A stretch of 64,000 bases of DNA from Adiantum capillus-veneris (Eukaryota > Streptophyta > Polypodiopsida > Polypodiales > Pteridaceae), in the NCBI GenBank assembly GCA_014529385.2, contig CM043959.1, forward strand, positions 6,512,966 through 6,576,965, in the 5' to 3' direction. The notes below the pieces were generated by a model that worked only from the letters and a program-made list of their open reading frames with translations, was not told the DNA's origin and made no database searches. Below, piece after piece: positions 30,200 to 42,811 of the stretch (its first letter is position 1; the number at the start of each line of letters is the position of its first letter). The translations under genes were made by a program, and so were the position numbers.

Positions 30200-32516
30200 T
30201 GAATGATACTAGCCAAAGAGTCAGTCATTCATAACAAGAACTCTCAAGACCACCCTCATGCAACGCAAGGAGTCGTTGGTGAAAGCAAAAAGGCCACTAT
30301 TAGTTTTCAATTCTCTTCCATCTCTCGTAAGAAAACACTAGATCAGTATATGCAAAAAATTGTGTCACCCTTTGCTCCCAAAAAAGAGAATGAAAGCTGG
30401 TAAAAAGTTTTTGCTATCAAATGCGAGTGCATTAAATTTTTGGCGCGAACTAATGCCCACCATAAGGAGAATCCATCTCACAATTTGAAGGCCCCTATTG
30501 ACCTAGGAAACTTTTGCAAGGTACTTTGGGCTAACCATTGGTTGGATCTAAGAACCTCGAAGATGTTCTTCTCAATTGACTATTGTTGAGGAGGGTTGCA
30601 AAGAGGACAAAGGCTCTCATTAGATTGAAATGGAGGAAGACAACATGGAGGATAATATAAAGAAAGTTTCTTTAGATGTTGATGAATCTGTGCGACAAAT
30701 CCAAGAACAAGAAGAAAAGATCTTTGAGTAGAAAAATTGAGGAGTTGTCCAAACATATCTTTGAGATCGCAAGGACCAGACCTCCAGTTGAAAAAGTAGA
30801 GACACGGTGTACAAAATGCAAACCCAAATAGAATCAATTTGATGAGTGTTGTCAATGTACGTATTGCAAAGATTTTTGGCACTTATGAAATGACTGTAAA
30901 ATCAAAATACATCACTTCAAAGAGGTGAAGGATGTCTCCATGATAGCATTGACCAACCTAGAGCAAGAGAAGGTGTTTAAAAATGTCAAGAATGGAGCCA
31001 ATACTAGCGGAATGATTGGAAGAGCTCAATACCAAAAAAAAAAAGGGCTAAGGAAGAGATAGGACTAATTTTACCACGCGTAATTTCAATTTCTATAATG
31101 TGGAAAGTACGCGCACTTTATCGTGTAATGTCAAGACAATTTAAAAGTTGAAGTGATTGAAGGAAATATGGTAGAGCTAGTACCAATGCATGCGATCACT
31201 AGGAGCACTTGCGTTGTCATCAAGGAGATTCCAGATGAGTCGACTAATCAAATGAAGCAAAGTGTTGAGGCTCAAAAGTAAAAAAACAAAGGGCTATATG
31301 AAAGGTTAAGGGAAAGGCCAAGGACATAGATGAGTCACAGGAGCAAACGGTACTAGTAGTTCCAGATCATGTTAGGATTTAAAGTGGAGGAAGCTAGAGA
31401 GGTTGGATTACTTAGAAGCTTGATCCATTCAAGGGCTTTTGTTGGTGACTTTAGAAGCTTAGAGACTGGAAATCCCAGCTTCTAGACCTCATAAAGAGAA
31501 TGCTAAGAATACAGCAAGAAGTTTTGATGAGAACCAAGAGAAGGAGGTACGGTAGGTCAAGGTTGATTTGGTTGAGGCTGATAAAAAGGATCCATGGACA
31601 AAAAGTGAAAGAACAATGCAAATCTCCACTCGAGCAGCTAGAAGATAGAGAAGGCCAACAAAGGCATGATCCTATGAGAACAGATTTCTAGAGGGAAGGT
31701 CGTTTATCGTCGATAGTAATTTTAGAAACGAATAAGAGAAAATATATATCAAAGTATGTGAAAGAATCCAGAAGCTAAATAATGAGTTAGATTACATTGA
31801 GAATTTATAGATCAAAGTTGATTATGATAAGTTTCACACCAGCTTTATTGTAATGGATGTCTAGGGTGCCTATAATATGTTATTAGGTAGACTGTGGTTA
31901 AGAAATACATGGTCCATACAGGACTATGTTGGCCTAACATTCACTATACAAGGACCAAATAGAAGGATCTAGGTTAGGATGAACAACATCAAATGCTCAA
32001 ATGCAAGAAATATAGGACCAAAAAGATAGAGAGAATTCTAGTTCAATAAATATCTTCCCTATTGTAGAAATATATTTGAATGCAAAATTGCTAGATTAGA
32101 AGAGGGCATAGGAACATCAAGGACAATACGCCAAGAGTTTCACTGAATCAAACCAAGAGGAGAGAACACTTACTATGGATGAAATAATATCAGAATATAT
32201 AGTGAACCATATATCTAAGATAGCATCAGAAGCGAATAGACTTGGAGGTACCAAATCAAATTGGATTGATAGAGAACACATGTATCAAAATGCCACTTCA
32301 CAAGAACTAGGTAGGTAGATGAAATTTGAAGTAGCTAGTGAGTCAAATAGCTCAAACACACCAAACAATGAGTATGCAACTATAATTTGAATAGAGAAGG
32401 AAGTCAAATTTTCAGAGGTGGGCGACTACCAAACAATCAAGAGGTAAAGGAGTGGAATCTAAGCACAAAATCAGACCCAAAGGTGATTAAGATCAACAAA
32501 CATCTAAAGTAGGAAG
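30200..32516 (+). pseudogene. Old Gypsy gag-protease remnant
   Basis: Reading frames are heavily broken. A Cys-rich block near 30810-30890 (CTYCKDFWHL, then NDC) looks like a decayed zinc knuckle. Near 31865-31970 the protease C-terminal motif LLGRLWLRNTWSIQDYVGLT is readable. The element continues in reverse transcriptase at 36571 after the inserted LTR element. It is clearly inactive. Confidence 0.6.
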
Positions 32517-32896
32517 TGTTGGGAGATCAAGAGAACGGGTGCTAAAATTATTCAACTTTCCTCACACACAAACCCATCAAACCTCTCACCATCTCTCCCT
32601 TAACCAAGTACACACAAATAGATAAGGACACCATACATACACACAAGAGAATAGAGTACAATGGAGCGTTATCGGCTTATTGGAAAAAATAACTACAACA
32701 CTATGCAAAATAAATGGCCAAGAAGTATTATTTATTTGTTGGCGCCTTCTCCTCAATTCTCATAGTTCCAATTTGCACAGCATCAACTCATTGATTAGAG
32801 AAAAACAAAGACAACACATTACTTAACCATTACACACTAACTATCCCAATTATAATGCTAATCACATACAAAAAGAGAATGCCCAATATTGTAACA
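32517..32896 (-). repeat. 3' LTR of the inserted element
   Basis: This 380-bp LTR aligns with both ends of 35934-36570. A purine-rich tract, the complement of TCCATCCCACCAAGG, follows at 32897. Confidence 0.8.
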
Positions 32897-33199
32897 TCCA
32901 TCCCACCAAGGATAGCAATTGTCCTCATTTGTTCAATAGAGAATCAATTGGACTCAAAAGATTAACTATTTATGCAGGAATGAGGTGTTTCTTCTTTATC
33001 TACAAGTGAGAGTGGTTCCTCATAAATATGATGTGTAGGTAGGGGTCCTCGAAAGGGTCATAAAAGACTAATGTGGAAGGTGTGGTGAATGTGCTAGTGT
33101 GAAAGTAAATAGAATGAAACGAAACATCATTAATAATAGCAAAAATCTTGAAAGGACCATAAAACATGAAGCAAGCTTCACAAAAATATTGGTGTCAAC

Positions 33200-34130
33200 A
33201 CTTTTTAATTATTGTTGAACGGTTTTTCATTGGGGTTACGTGAGCCTCTATTGGGTTGTCCATTAGAATGGCAATTGTTCTTAGCAATATTGTTTGGGGA
33301 CTTATCTGTATAGTGACCAAACTGAAAACATTTAAAGAGTTTCACCTTTTTGTTAAAGCATTTAACGGTGAAAACATTTCACCTTTTTGTTACCATTGGA
33401 AGATTGAGCAAGACATTGATTGGTTGAAGGGTTTTGATTGCCCCATTATTGCATGTTGCTATTGTTATTGCTATGGGGATGAGAAGGTGTAGCAAAATCA
33501 ACATCTCTTGAAGAAATTGCAGTCTTGATTTCTATTCCTATCAAAGTTAGGAGAGAAGGGAACTTTCTTGTTAAAATAGGTTGATCAAAGTAGAATTGAT
33601 GTCCACCTTTCTTATTTTCTACATTAAGAGACATGTTAATAAATTTTGACAATGAATTTGGTAAATTATATCCACATCAACACCAATTTCAAAGATTTTG
33701 ATGGCACTAAAGATGCTATCATTATTTTAGCATGGGTTAGTCAATTAGACGACTACTTTCATGACGAAGACTTTCCTAAATGTGACCGCTGACATGGGTT
33801 CGTCAATTAGATGACTACTTTCATGATGAAGACTTTCTAGAATGTGACATGGTCAAACGGGCATCAAATCACCTCACCAATAGTGTTGCACTATGGTGGA
33901 ATACCACCAAACAACACGATAGACGACCACGTACTTGGCAAGAAAAAAATTTATTTGTACCCCACTTCTTACCCATGCAATAAAAAGCTAAAGCATGTCA
34001 ATAGTGCAAGTGAATTTGTGAAGGTAGAAATGAAGATGTACAAGCCTATACTGATCAATTTAGGAACTATCTCATTAGCTACAAGCCATTGAACATGTTA
34101 GACTCCGCATGAAACTAAAGCATAAATACA
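33200..34130. pseudogene. Gag fragments in opposite orientation
   Basis: Minus-strand 33652-33200 reads like a gag C-terminus with a decayed knuckle (KCFQFGHYTDK). Plus-strand 33690-33915 reads like a gag N-terminal core (FKDFDGTKDA, AWVSQLDDYFHDEDF, then ALWWN). A short segment encoding QLDDYFHDEDF is duplicated (33751-33776 and 33805-33830). They meet head to head, implying inversion or two insertions. Confidence 0.5.
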
Positions 34131-35920
34131 TACTAGGGTTAAAAAGTGAAAGCCTTTCTGGTAATTTTGTTTTGCTTCGAAGCAAGTGCAATTTCAACAC
34201 GTGTAGCATGCAATAACTTGTCTTCTAGTAATTACCTTCGCACGCACTCATATGCAAGTGATTGTTGTAAATTTGTAGCTCTTCACAGCAATTGTTGGTG
34301 GTTGTGGAGGATGAGCCATGCTGGTAGACTTTTAGTTTTTTAATATTTAAATGGCTATATATATGTGGATATGATTGGTATGAAAGTAGTAAGAAGATAA
34401 AGAAAAATGAAATAAATTTTACTTAGCTATAAGATCGATGATGAATTGATGCACAATTCACGTGTGCAATAGAAGAGTAGGGTGAAGATCGACAATCTGT
34501 TAAGTAGGTCAGTATGTGAATAATTTTTTTGCTTTTTGGCATCCAAACTCCCTTGTCCAGCTATAAGTGGCAATCAACTGAGGGAGTTGATTATGATCTG
34601 TTGAGTAGGTTGGCATGCAAGTAAATTGTGTTTTTTTTAACATATGAACTCCCTTGTCTAGCTATAGGTAGCAATCAGCCAAGGGAGCAACATAAGAATT
34701 TTATCACCAATTTCCTTTTGTAGTTTTAGAACCATTTTGTGATGTATTTGATGATCTTTAATAAAGAGAATTGAGGCTTTCTGACGGTGGTTTCTCTTTG
34801 TGTGAAATGAAATGGATTTGAATTGATATCCTTTCAATGGTGTTGGTTGATGAAAATTTCAAAGCTTGGGAAATTGCAAGGTACTAACTGGAATTCAAGA
34901 GACCATTGCGGCCAATATGGTCTTAGGTGTGGGGTGAATTGTGTTGGCTCTTAAGCAACTATTGCAAGCTGAGTAAATGTGGAGGGATGAATTAACCCTA
35001 AAGGTAAGGGACCTTGGTATCAACGGGCTACCAACTAAAGAGTAACGGCCACACTTTTTTATTAAAGTGTGTGGACATTTATTAAAATCACGAGGAGGCT
35101 ACGACGATACTACAGAGATAGCGCGAGGAAGAAATAGAACGTTGGCAACCTATACATGCCATTTTGTCTAGCAAACAAGAAGAGACAAATTGCTCAACAA
35201 CCAAGGGTGATGAAATTTGGGACCACCTGCATCCTATTTGGCTGGGGGCGATAGGCCCTTTCTTCCTATGTAGGGGATCAAGCCAACAAAGCTACAGAGC
35301 ACATAGAAAATTTACTTGAATGACTTTCTCTTGGGTTGAAGATAGGTGGGTAGCTCAGGGGCCCTAGAAGTTTCATGCATGCACCAAAGCTCAATTCCCT
35401 CTTGAACTTAAGAATTTTCTTCAGTAGTGTTGAATTCTCACGATTGTGAAGTTGATTCTTAGATTCGTTGGAGATTCAAAGTCTCAAACAATTCAAAACA
35501 CAACCCTAGCTCATTTCGAACCCTGTCGCCCCTTCCCAAAATTTTGTTAGCTTCTCTTCTAAAATGGATTTTGAATCTTTCACCTCTTCTTCCTCTACCC
35601 AAACCAAAATTGGCTCTTCTTGAGCTTGTTCAAAGCACTCCAATGTCGAATTTAATCCCTACTTAACCAATTTTCTTTAGAAGCTTATTCTTCTTGTTTC
35701 CTTGCAACTTCTTCTTCACTAATTTGGCCAAGGTTAGTAATTTTCTTGAATTAAATGCTAGCCATATTGTTTATGATCGTTGATAATTGCAATTTGATGC
35801 ATAGTTTGCCAAATATACATTGATTAATTGCCAATTGAACTCAAATTGCAAATCTATTGTTGTCAATGCAAAATTCCTCTTCAAGAATTGAAATCAAGTT
35901 GTGGATTGCCACAAACCTTT
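34131..35920. other. Leader-like or non-coding part of the inserted element
   Basis: No frame or domain is recognised. Two copies of a segment with GTTGATTATGATCTGTTGAGTAGG or similar occur near 34490 and 34595, with CTCCCTTGTC(C/T)AGCTATA after each. Confidence 0.4.
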
Positions 35921-35932
35921 GCTCTGATACCA
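35921..35932 (-). other. Primer-binding site
   Basis: Exact TGGTATCAGAGC on the minus strand, 1 nt inside the LTR at 35934. Confidence 0.88.
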
Positions 35933-35933
35933 C

Positions 35934-36065
35934 TAATGGGAGATCGAGAGAACATATACTAAAATTATTCAAATTTCCTCACACACACGTGCACACACAC
36001 ACACACACCCATCAAACCTCTCACCATATCTCTCTTAACCAAGTACACACAAATAGACAAGGACA

Positions 36066-36097
<32 letters not shown>

Positions 36098-36570
36098 GAG
36101 AATAGATATGACAGTGATGGCATGTAAGAGAAGAAGATGGAGACACAATTCTTGCACATAGCTTAGCATAAGAGAATAGAGAGAGGACCCTTGCAAGAGA
36201 ATGACCTAAAATTGTAGCCCTTCAACTCCATGGCACATCTTGTGGAGTTGAGTATTGAATTGCATTATTGATTTAGTTGGTGTCGAAATATTAGAGGCCC
36301 CTCCTTACGCTTTAGTTCATGTGTGGGTTCTCACTAAATATGTAATTGGAGCCAGATCACCTTATTGGAAAAAATGACGACAACACTATGCAAGAATAAA
36401 TGGCCAATAAGTATTATTTTATTGTTGGTGCCTTCTCCTCAGTTCCTAAGGTTCCAACTCACTTATTAGTGATGAAAAATAAAGATTGCATAGTGCTTAA
36501 CCATTATACACCAGCTATTTCAATTGTAATGATAACCATATACAACAAGAGGGTGCCCAATATCATAAAA
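35934..36570 (-). repeat. 5' LTR with CA microsatellites
   Basis: The LTR is homologous to 32517-32896 at both ends. CA runs lie at about 35979-36007 and 36067-36096. The middle part (about 36105-36350) is absent from the other LTR. Confidence 0.78.
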
Positions 36571-36910
36571 AGAATTGAAAGACCAAATCAAACAGATTTT
36601 TCAAAAATATCAAGATGTTTTTGCTTGGGAGCACACATATCTGAAAGGAGTCAACCTAGAGGTTTTTCAGCGCTGAATACCACTTAAGCTTGATGCTTAG
36701 ACCAGTTAGATTGCAAAGATACAAAATGAATCTAAACTTTGCTAAGAAGGTAAAAGAGGAGATAGACAACCTTATAAAGTCATGATTCATCACAGAGGTG
36801 GTGAGTAGTGACTGGCTATTTCTCATAGTTTTGGTCCCGATAAAGAATGTCAAGCTCAAAGTATGTGTGGACTATTATAAGGTGAATGCTTAGACCATCA
36901 CAATGGTGGA
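36571..36910 (+). pseudogene. Gypsy reverse transcriptase, N-terminal remnant
   Basis: The sequence reads QIFQKYQDVFAW and then, after stops, FITEVVSSDWLFLIVLVP and KLKVCVDYYKVN. These are the first reverse-transcriptase blocks of a plant Gypsy polyprotein. It decays beyond 36910. It continues the remnant at 30200-32516. Confidence 0.72.
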
Positions 36911-37839
36911 TATAACCAACTAAAGGTTACTAATTATATTAGTCTTGAGAGCATATTTCTTCCATCCTCATCGGTGCATGCACAATTCTCATCAAATCTC
37001 AGCTTAGCTCATGTCTTCATGTTATGAAATATGTGTGGCTTGATGAAACCTTATACATGTGTTTTCTAAACCCGTGTTATAAAGATAAGATATATAGTTA
37101 TGATCTCATGCTATATAGCTGAGTTACCAAACCATTCTATTACATAAACAATGTAGGAATGTATTACAAATGGGAATTTTCAAAATTCCATATGTTGCCT
37201 TTGATTAAAGCACACTTCCTAAGATCCATAATTTCCTAGAAAAATAATATATACAGCACGAGTGACAAAACACCACCATCTTTACCAGATCTCATCATAC
37301 AAGTTATTTAGCCAGCATATTGTTTTATTTGCAACATTGCATGATGCTCTAACACTCTAGATGAAAGATTGTCCCTCAAGTTTGTAAGCACGTGCTCCCT
37401 ATACCTTCTTCTTGCATTAGTAGTCCTCCATGAGGTTAACCATGGGAATAAGACATTTGACCAAATAAGTAGGATTCTGACCATAATCATATGAATCAAA
37501 TGACTCTGAGCATATACAACAGTCCTTCGGGGTTATCATGCTCATGTAAAGGGTATCATAAACCAAGAGTGTGTTTTCCTCATTCAAGAAGGGGAACCCT
37601 GAAAAATATCAGTGAAACACTTAAGGAAAATACTCAATTTTGTGTCCCCCACAATTAATGCACTAGGCAGATCCCTAAGTAAATTGTGCAATCTTGCAAT
37701 ACTGTTGGCTCATAACTGCAAGGAAGTCACTTGCTGACACTGATGGAAAACATGCCTCCATAGCTAATCACATGTTATCCTCCATTATGCTGCTCCAAAT
37801 GACCACATGGAAATGTTTCAGACAAGTCAAGAGAAAAAT
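36911..37839. other. No gene recognised
   Basis: AT-rich sequence with short open frames only; no repeat structure stands out. Confidence 0.5.
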
Positions 37840-38484
37840 TTATGTATCATTCCTGACAACATATTGAACAAATGAGTGCAAACTCAATCCTTTTTGTGCT
37901 ATCAACATGTATGTATCTTCAAAACTTGCTTTTGTATATTGCTTACCTCTACAACCCTTAAAGAGCCTATTTTTGGTCAACAATAGGCCATTGACATCCA
38001 AATTCATGAAACATCTCTTCATCGCAAGGGGCATAGCCATAATTGCCATTGGCTTTGGCATGTCATAATGAGATTGCGCCAAATCTTTGTATGAGCAGTT
38101 GCTCGAGCATCTATGTGTCTTATCTTCTTCCCCACATCGAAAGCACACATCATGCCAACCTGCATGCTTATCCACCACCTTTGCATGTTGATCCAAAACC
38201 TCCACATGCTTATCCAATACCCCATCCACATGCTGACACATATCCTCTACCTGTTTTTCCACCACATCTGCATGCTTGTCCACCACCTCTGCATGTTCCC
38301 AAGCTCTCCACCTGCTTATCCAACACCTCCTCCTCATGCTGACACAGATCCACTGCATGCTTGTCCACCACCTCTGCAAGATCTCAGCAAGATGACCCAA
38401 TCCCTCTAAAGGACGATCCAACCCCTCTGCATGCTCACATAAGCTCAAAGAATGTGACACACACACCTCCGCATGGTGACCCAA
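37840..38484 (-). CDS. Unknown ORF with heptad repeats and Cys cluster
   Basis: A 214-codon open frame of no family I recognise. Residues about 60-105 are repeats near seven residues long, such as EHAEVVD, KHADVVE, KHVEVLD and QHAKVVD, encoded by a decayed 21-bp minisatellite that continues upstream in other frames. A Cys cluster CFRCGEEDKTHRC...C follows and could bind zinc. The C-terminal 90 residues have no known motif. It may be part of a larger decayed gene or mobile element, because related coding traces continue to 39423. Whether it is expressed is unknown. Confidence 0.35.
   Translation of the reverse strand: MGHHAEVCVSHSLSLCEHAEGLDRPLEGLGHLAEILQRWWTSMQWICVSMRRRCWISRWRAWEHAEVVDKHADVVEKQVEDMCQHVDGVLDKHVEVLDQHAKVVDKHAGWHDVCFRCGEEDKTHRCSSNCSYKDLAQSHYDMPKPMAIMAMPLAMKRCFMNLDVNGLLLTKNRLFKGCRGKQYTKASFEDTYMLIAQKGLSLHSFVQYVVRNDT
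38140..38470. repeat. 21-bp minisatellite (CATGCTTATCCACCACCTCTG type)
   Basis: About a dozen diverged copies of a unit near 21 bp long, with the core CATGCTTGTCCACCACCTC, run through this stretch. Confidence 0.75.
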
Positions 38485-38989
38485 GCCCTCTTCATTTTGA
38501 CACTCTATTGGCTACATGATGATCCGTCATGCAATGTGTATTAGCCTTGGGTTCATTTTCATGAGAGTCACCTTTGGGCATTCCTGCTTCCAAGCTACTT
38601 GAACCATTGAGTTTAGACCATCCACTTTGCTTGACTGAGTAATGCATCCACTTTTGGGTAATGGGGGCTTTCCTATAAACAATACAATTAAGTATTATAA
38701 GAACCTGCACTACACATCAGGACTATCAAGCACCCAAGAGACAAAAATAGATTGACCTACACCATATTGACAATTAAATGCAAGCTAAGATGTGCAAGGA
38801 ACTTAACAAAAAATGCATGAAACATGTTGACACCGGATGCACCAAAGTAAAAAGAGGCAAACAGTGGAGTCTGGACAATCCTTGCAATCATATCTATAAA
38901 TAACTCAAACAAAAAAAGTGGGATACCTTGGCACGCCCCCTTGTGCAGAAAGGAGGCGGCGAGTACATCATAGGGATGCCTAGTGGGCT

Positions 38990-39423
38990 ACACATTCAAC
39001 TTTGTGGCCGACTTTTTTTTCTTTCCCCATTTCTTTTTGGGTGGGAGATCATAGCCAAAGTCATCACTTGTTGACTACCGTGTTTGCTTTGATTTTGGTG
39101 CAGCCTTCTTTGGAGATGGACAGGTCTCCGTTTGAGCAATGCTTTCCTTGATTTTTTCCGACGTCTCTACCAACTACATGTCCATGCCCAAATCTTCAGC
39201 TCGTTTGACGTTGAACTGATAGCTTGGATTTGGATGGAGTCTTCTCAAGACTTGTACTTCGTTTTCCTATCCTCCTAGGGGAGGCTCCTATAGGCACAAT
39301 GGACCCATCTCCACCTTTTGTGGACATTGCACACGTCTTTAGAGCATGATAAATCTCTTGTCTCTCACCTTCATCCATTGGTGTCATCGGGAACTCACCC
39401 ATTATAGAAGATTGGACTTTCAC
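38990..39423 (-). pseudogene. Unknown Lys/Ser-rich coding remnant
   Basis: The frame starts MKVQSSIMGEFPMTPMDEGE and continues across a shift near 39200 into NVKRAEDLGMDM. It then passes in-frame stops to a Lys-rich end (LPPKKKWGKKKK). No domain is known. It may be the upstream part of the ORF at 37840-38484. Confidence 0.3.
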
Positions 39424-40126
39424 TAGTCGTGTGCGTCACAACGGCCAAACCATCTTCCACATCCTCTACACCAGTACTCTTATCTAAACAACCCAACTAG
39501 AGTTGTGTGTGCACTTTTGGGAGTCTTACATAGCATTCCATCCCCATACTTTGAGGTTGCTTTGCCTAACAGAAAACAAAAACTACACTAGTGGCATGAA
39601 GAAAGTACTAAATCTGTATTTTTACACAAACATGGAGTTTACACTAACATGTGGCAGAGAACTTACCACAACTGATCTCTTTCTTTGCCATGATTGTTGA
39701 AGAGAGAACTAGCATATACATCACCCTCTCATGTAGAGGTTCATTGCACTAAGCAACCACATATGTTCCATGCTTAAAGCACATGTGTGCAAAGCACAAC
39801 ATGTGGTAAATGCAAAGAGAAAACATCTAGTGCAGTTGCATCAAAAGCAATGCCACATCTTGCGGACGCATAAGAGTATCCAATACAGACTACAAACATC
39901 AATCCCTTGGGTACTTTGGGAGGGAGTGCCATAAAGGCATTTGCCCCATTGACTCATTGAACCTCCTTTCTTAACCTGGCACAAGATTGGGAGAGCCCAT
40001 ATTCCTTCTCAAGGTCAATCTGGCACAACGCTAAGGAGCTTTACACATTAACAGTTCATTTTAGTGTAACATTACACACTTTAACAACAACAAAACTAGA
40101 AAAGAGTTTTGTGAAGCATACATGAT
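39424..40126. other. No gene recognised
   Basis: No sustained frame or repeat; this is the left flank of the Copia element at 40127. Confidence 0.5.
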
Positions 40127-40639
40127 TGTAATTTATGGCGGATGGGTTAGTGTGCCATTCATGGCATAAGCATGACTATAATAGATTTAGCTTAGGGCTT
40201 GATATTGGACACACATCGCAATAGAGTATAGTTGCAAAATGATAGACTTAGTTTTATTGAGCATAATGTTCCTCTATATAGGCATATACAAAGAAGCAGC
40301 CTTTTGACACATGAAGCATATATGTGGCTGCTTATGCACAAACACAAGTAGCTATGTTTTACACATGGATTGTAAGAGGTTCTTCACATGGGTGATTGAC
40401 ACATCACTTTTCTAGGTGGAAGAGGTTGTTCACACAAGAGATGAAACAAAAGCCCGCATCCCAACAATCTTCCCCTATGTGGGTTTTGGTTGCATATCAG
40501 TCACACAATATTATCCTCCCCTCAAAACACACTAGGGTGAGGCACACAAAACACAAGCCTCACCTTGAACAAAAGTAGGTGGAGGTACACACAATCCTCC
40601 CCTACATGCATAGAGGGTAAGGTACACAAGAGAGAATGC

Positions 40640-41510
40640 TCACAGTATATCATCATATACCATGCCAACATTGTTCGCGCTCTCATCGTCAGAATCTTCA
40701 GTGGGTGGCGAGGTTGATTTTTTCTTTTCCTTTACCTTTGAAATGCTCTTTGTGATTAGCAATCTGTGAAGATTTATCTTTGAATCTGCAATACTTTGTA
40801 GCATGGTTGTTCTTGCCACAAATGTGGCAAGGGTTGACTTCATAGCAATCCTTTGAAAGATGATTTGTTATGCACAATGTGTGCACTTTAAGTTTTTTTG
40901 TGTGGTTGTGATTGTAGTGGTTGGATGAGAAAACAAAAGCGCCATTTATTTGTGGTTGATTAGCTTTGAGCTTCTTTTCGTACTCTTAAAGAGAATTTAT
41001 TACATCTTCTAGTTTAGGGACTAGATCTTTCTATTTAAGCATTGTTATGATTTGTCCAAAATTTGCATCAGACACAGCTTTGAGAAGCATAACAATTTGG
41101 TCTTCATTTTCTATTGGGCATTTTATATATGTCAACCGCATGCAAATACTTTTGAGCCTATTGATGAGAGATGACACATCTTCTCCAGGCTCCATAAGCA
41201 ATTTGTAGAGTTGCATCTTTAATACAATTTTAGAATGCTTTAAGGTAATCCATGCTTTGTGTGTAGTGGTGCAATCATCCAAATAATGCACAAAGTTGTC
41301 ATTAAGTGATTTAGTAGAATGTCGAGAGCTCGCTCGTCTCTAGCTGCAAATTGCGCTAAGCTTTGTCGCATTTCTACTCAATCACCTTTAACTAGTGGCT
41401 TAATGACAGACCATCACTACTTTCAATTAAGTAGCCCTTGGTTTTTACCTGCCAAGCGTGAAAACCATGGCCGTTGAATTTGTCGACGTTTTTATCTCCT
41501 CCCATGATTG
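40640..41510 (-). pseudogene. Copia gag with CCHC knuckle
   Basis: The start near 41506 reads MGGDKNVDKFNGHGFHAWQ, the usual opening of a Copia gag, then stops and shifts follow. The central UBN2-type block is intact at 41291-41031 (LQLYKLLMEPGEDVSSLINRL region). The zinc knuckle CHICGKNNHATKYC lies in the 40886-40698 frame. It contains several breaks. Confidence 0.82.
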
Positions 41511-42811
41511 TGCACCCTGGTGATGTGTGAGGAAGGTCTTACTCAAACATTGGACAATGTCTAGTCCTCAAATGAGCTTCTTATTCAAAATTTTGACATG
41601 CAATGCTAGATGAGAGCACAATCATATAAAATGTATGAACTCGTCGAAATAAATTCAATTTGAAGAGTTGATGGTGGAATTAGGGGTGGCAAAGAATAGT
41701 CTTATTTTAAACTTGAAAGATTTGTAGGCTTCCTTCGTTGTCACTATGTGGGAACACCTCTTATTTTCAAGCCAAAAAAATAAATTAAAAAAATCTTTTA
41801 AACTTTGACGTGGAAAACTGACAGACGTCACGCTGACTGAGGGGGGTTGTATGTGTTGATGGAATGGCGATTTGCAATTGATGATGGGGGCTAGAGACGG
41901 CACATACTATAGCAGGTAGGCGGCTAAAGATGGTGGGGCTCTAGGGCAGATGTGGTATTTGCGACCTTGGGTGGAGCTACCGGACTTGTAAGCCATTAAG
42001 GTAGCAAATGATGGGGCAACAACAACATTAGGCAACTACTATTAATGTGTAGCAGGGGCCAGATTGGGTAATGGGTTACAGATCTATGCAATGAGGGTGG
42101 TAAGAGGTGGGAGTAGCAGCAAGTGTAGTCGATTGAGAGCACAAGGGTTGTGTTGGAGATGGTGTTCGACATTTTCAGCTGGTGGTTGGCAAGAGTGGAT
42201 GATGATGCGCGAGCTGGGGTAGCGAGGTGCTAGGCTAGTAGATTCAAGCACACAAGACTAATTAGGTGGGCAAGGAATTGATTGCAAAGCCGACGGGGTA
42301 GATACACAATGAGCAATGTTGAGGTTGTTGTGTCGTGATGAGGTTAGGGAATTGACGAACGACATCATTTCCAAAGGATTTGGTGAAGTTGTTGATGAAG
42401 ACTAGCACTATCAATGATTAGCCCTTCAACATCAAATGTTGTTGGATGATAGCATGACCGATTGTGGCTTTCTTTGATGGTTGGTTGATGGCGAGCCTTG
42501 ATAGCACAAATTGAGGTAGTGGCTGAGTTGCTTTCCATCAGAGATAGTTGTAAAGGGTGTAGTTAAGAGCGTGCCATCTTCTCCTTTGGATTTGTTAAAT
42601 GAAGTTCAACAAACCATTTCTTTGTCCACTTCAAAAAATGGCTCCTAAAAAATATGTATATATACACATACACACACAAATGAAAGAGATACTAAGGGAC
42701 TCTAATCAAAGTTATTCCAGGGGGCAGCAAGCACACAAAATCAAACAATTGAAGCAAGCCCTGGTTGAGAATGCCTAGGACCTTAATAGATTATGGAATA
42801 ATCTAAGCCAC
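41511..42811 (-). other. Leader of the gag-only Copia
   Basis: 1.3 kb lies between primer site and gag, without sustained frames. It is unusually G- and T-rich on the plus strand (many GATGG, GGTGG and TTGATGG words). Confidence 0.55.

Larger units (their letters stand above)
32517..36570 (-). mobile_element. LTR element inserted in the old Gypsy
   Basis: The LTRs are 32517-32896 (3', TGTTGGGAG to TTGTAACA) and 35934-36570 (5', with a 250-bp extra segment and CA repeats). A primer site TGGTATCAGAGC (35921-35932) sets minus orientation. Removing the element joins a Lys/Leu frame on the left to ELKDQIKQIFQKYQDVFAW on the right, so the host is the Gypsy of 30200-36920. Flanking GGAAG and AGAAT share GAA. 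Confidence 0.8.

Noticed and set aside
35857-36159. His/Thr- and Val/Cys-repeat ORFs
   Set aside because: These are translations of CA microsatellites in an LTR.
38043-38409. Plus-strand His/Pro-rich ORFs
   Set aside because: They are the antisense reading of the 21-bp minisatellite; the minus frame is longer and has the Cys cluster.
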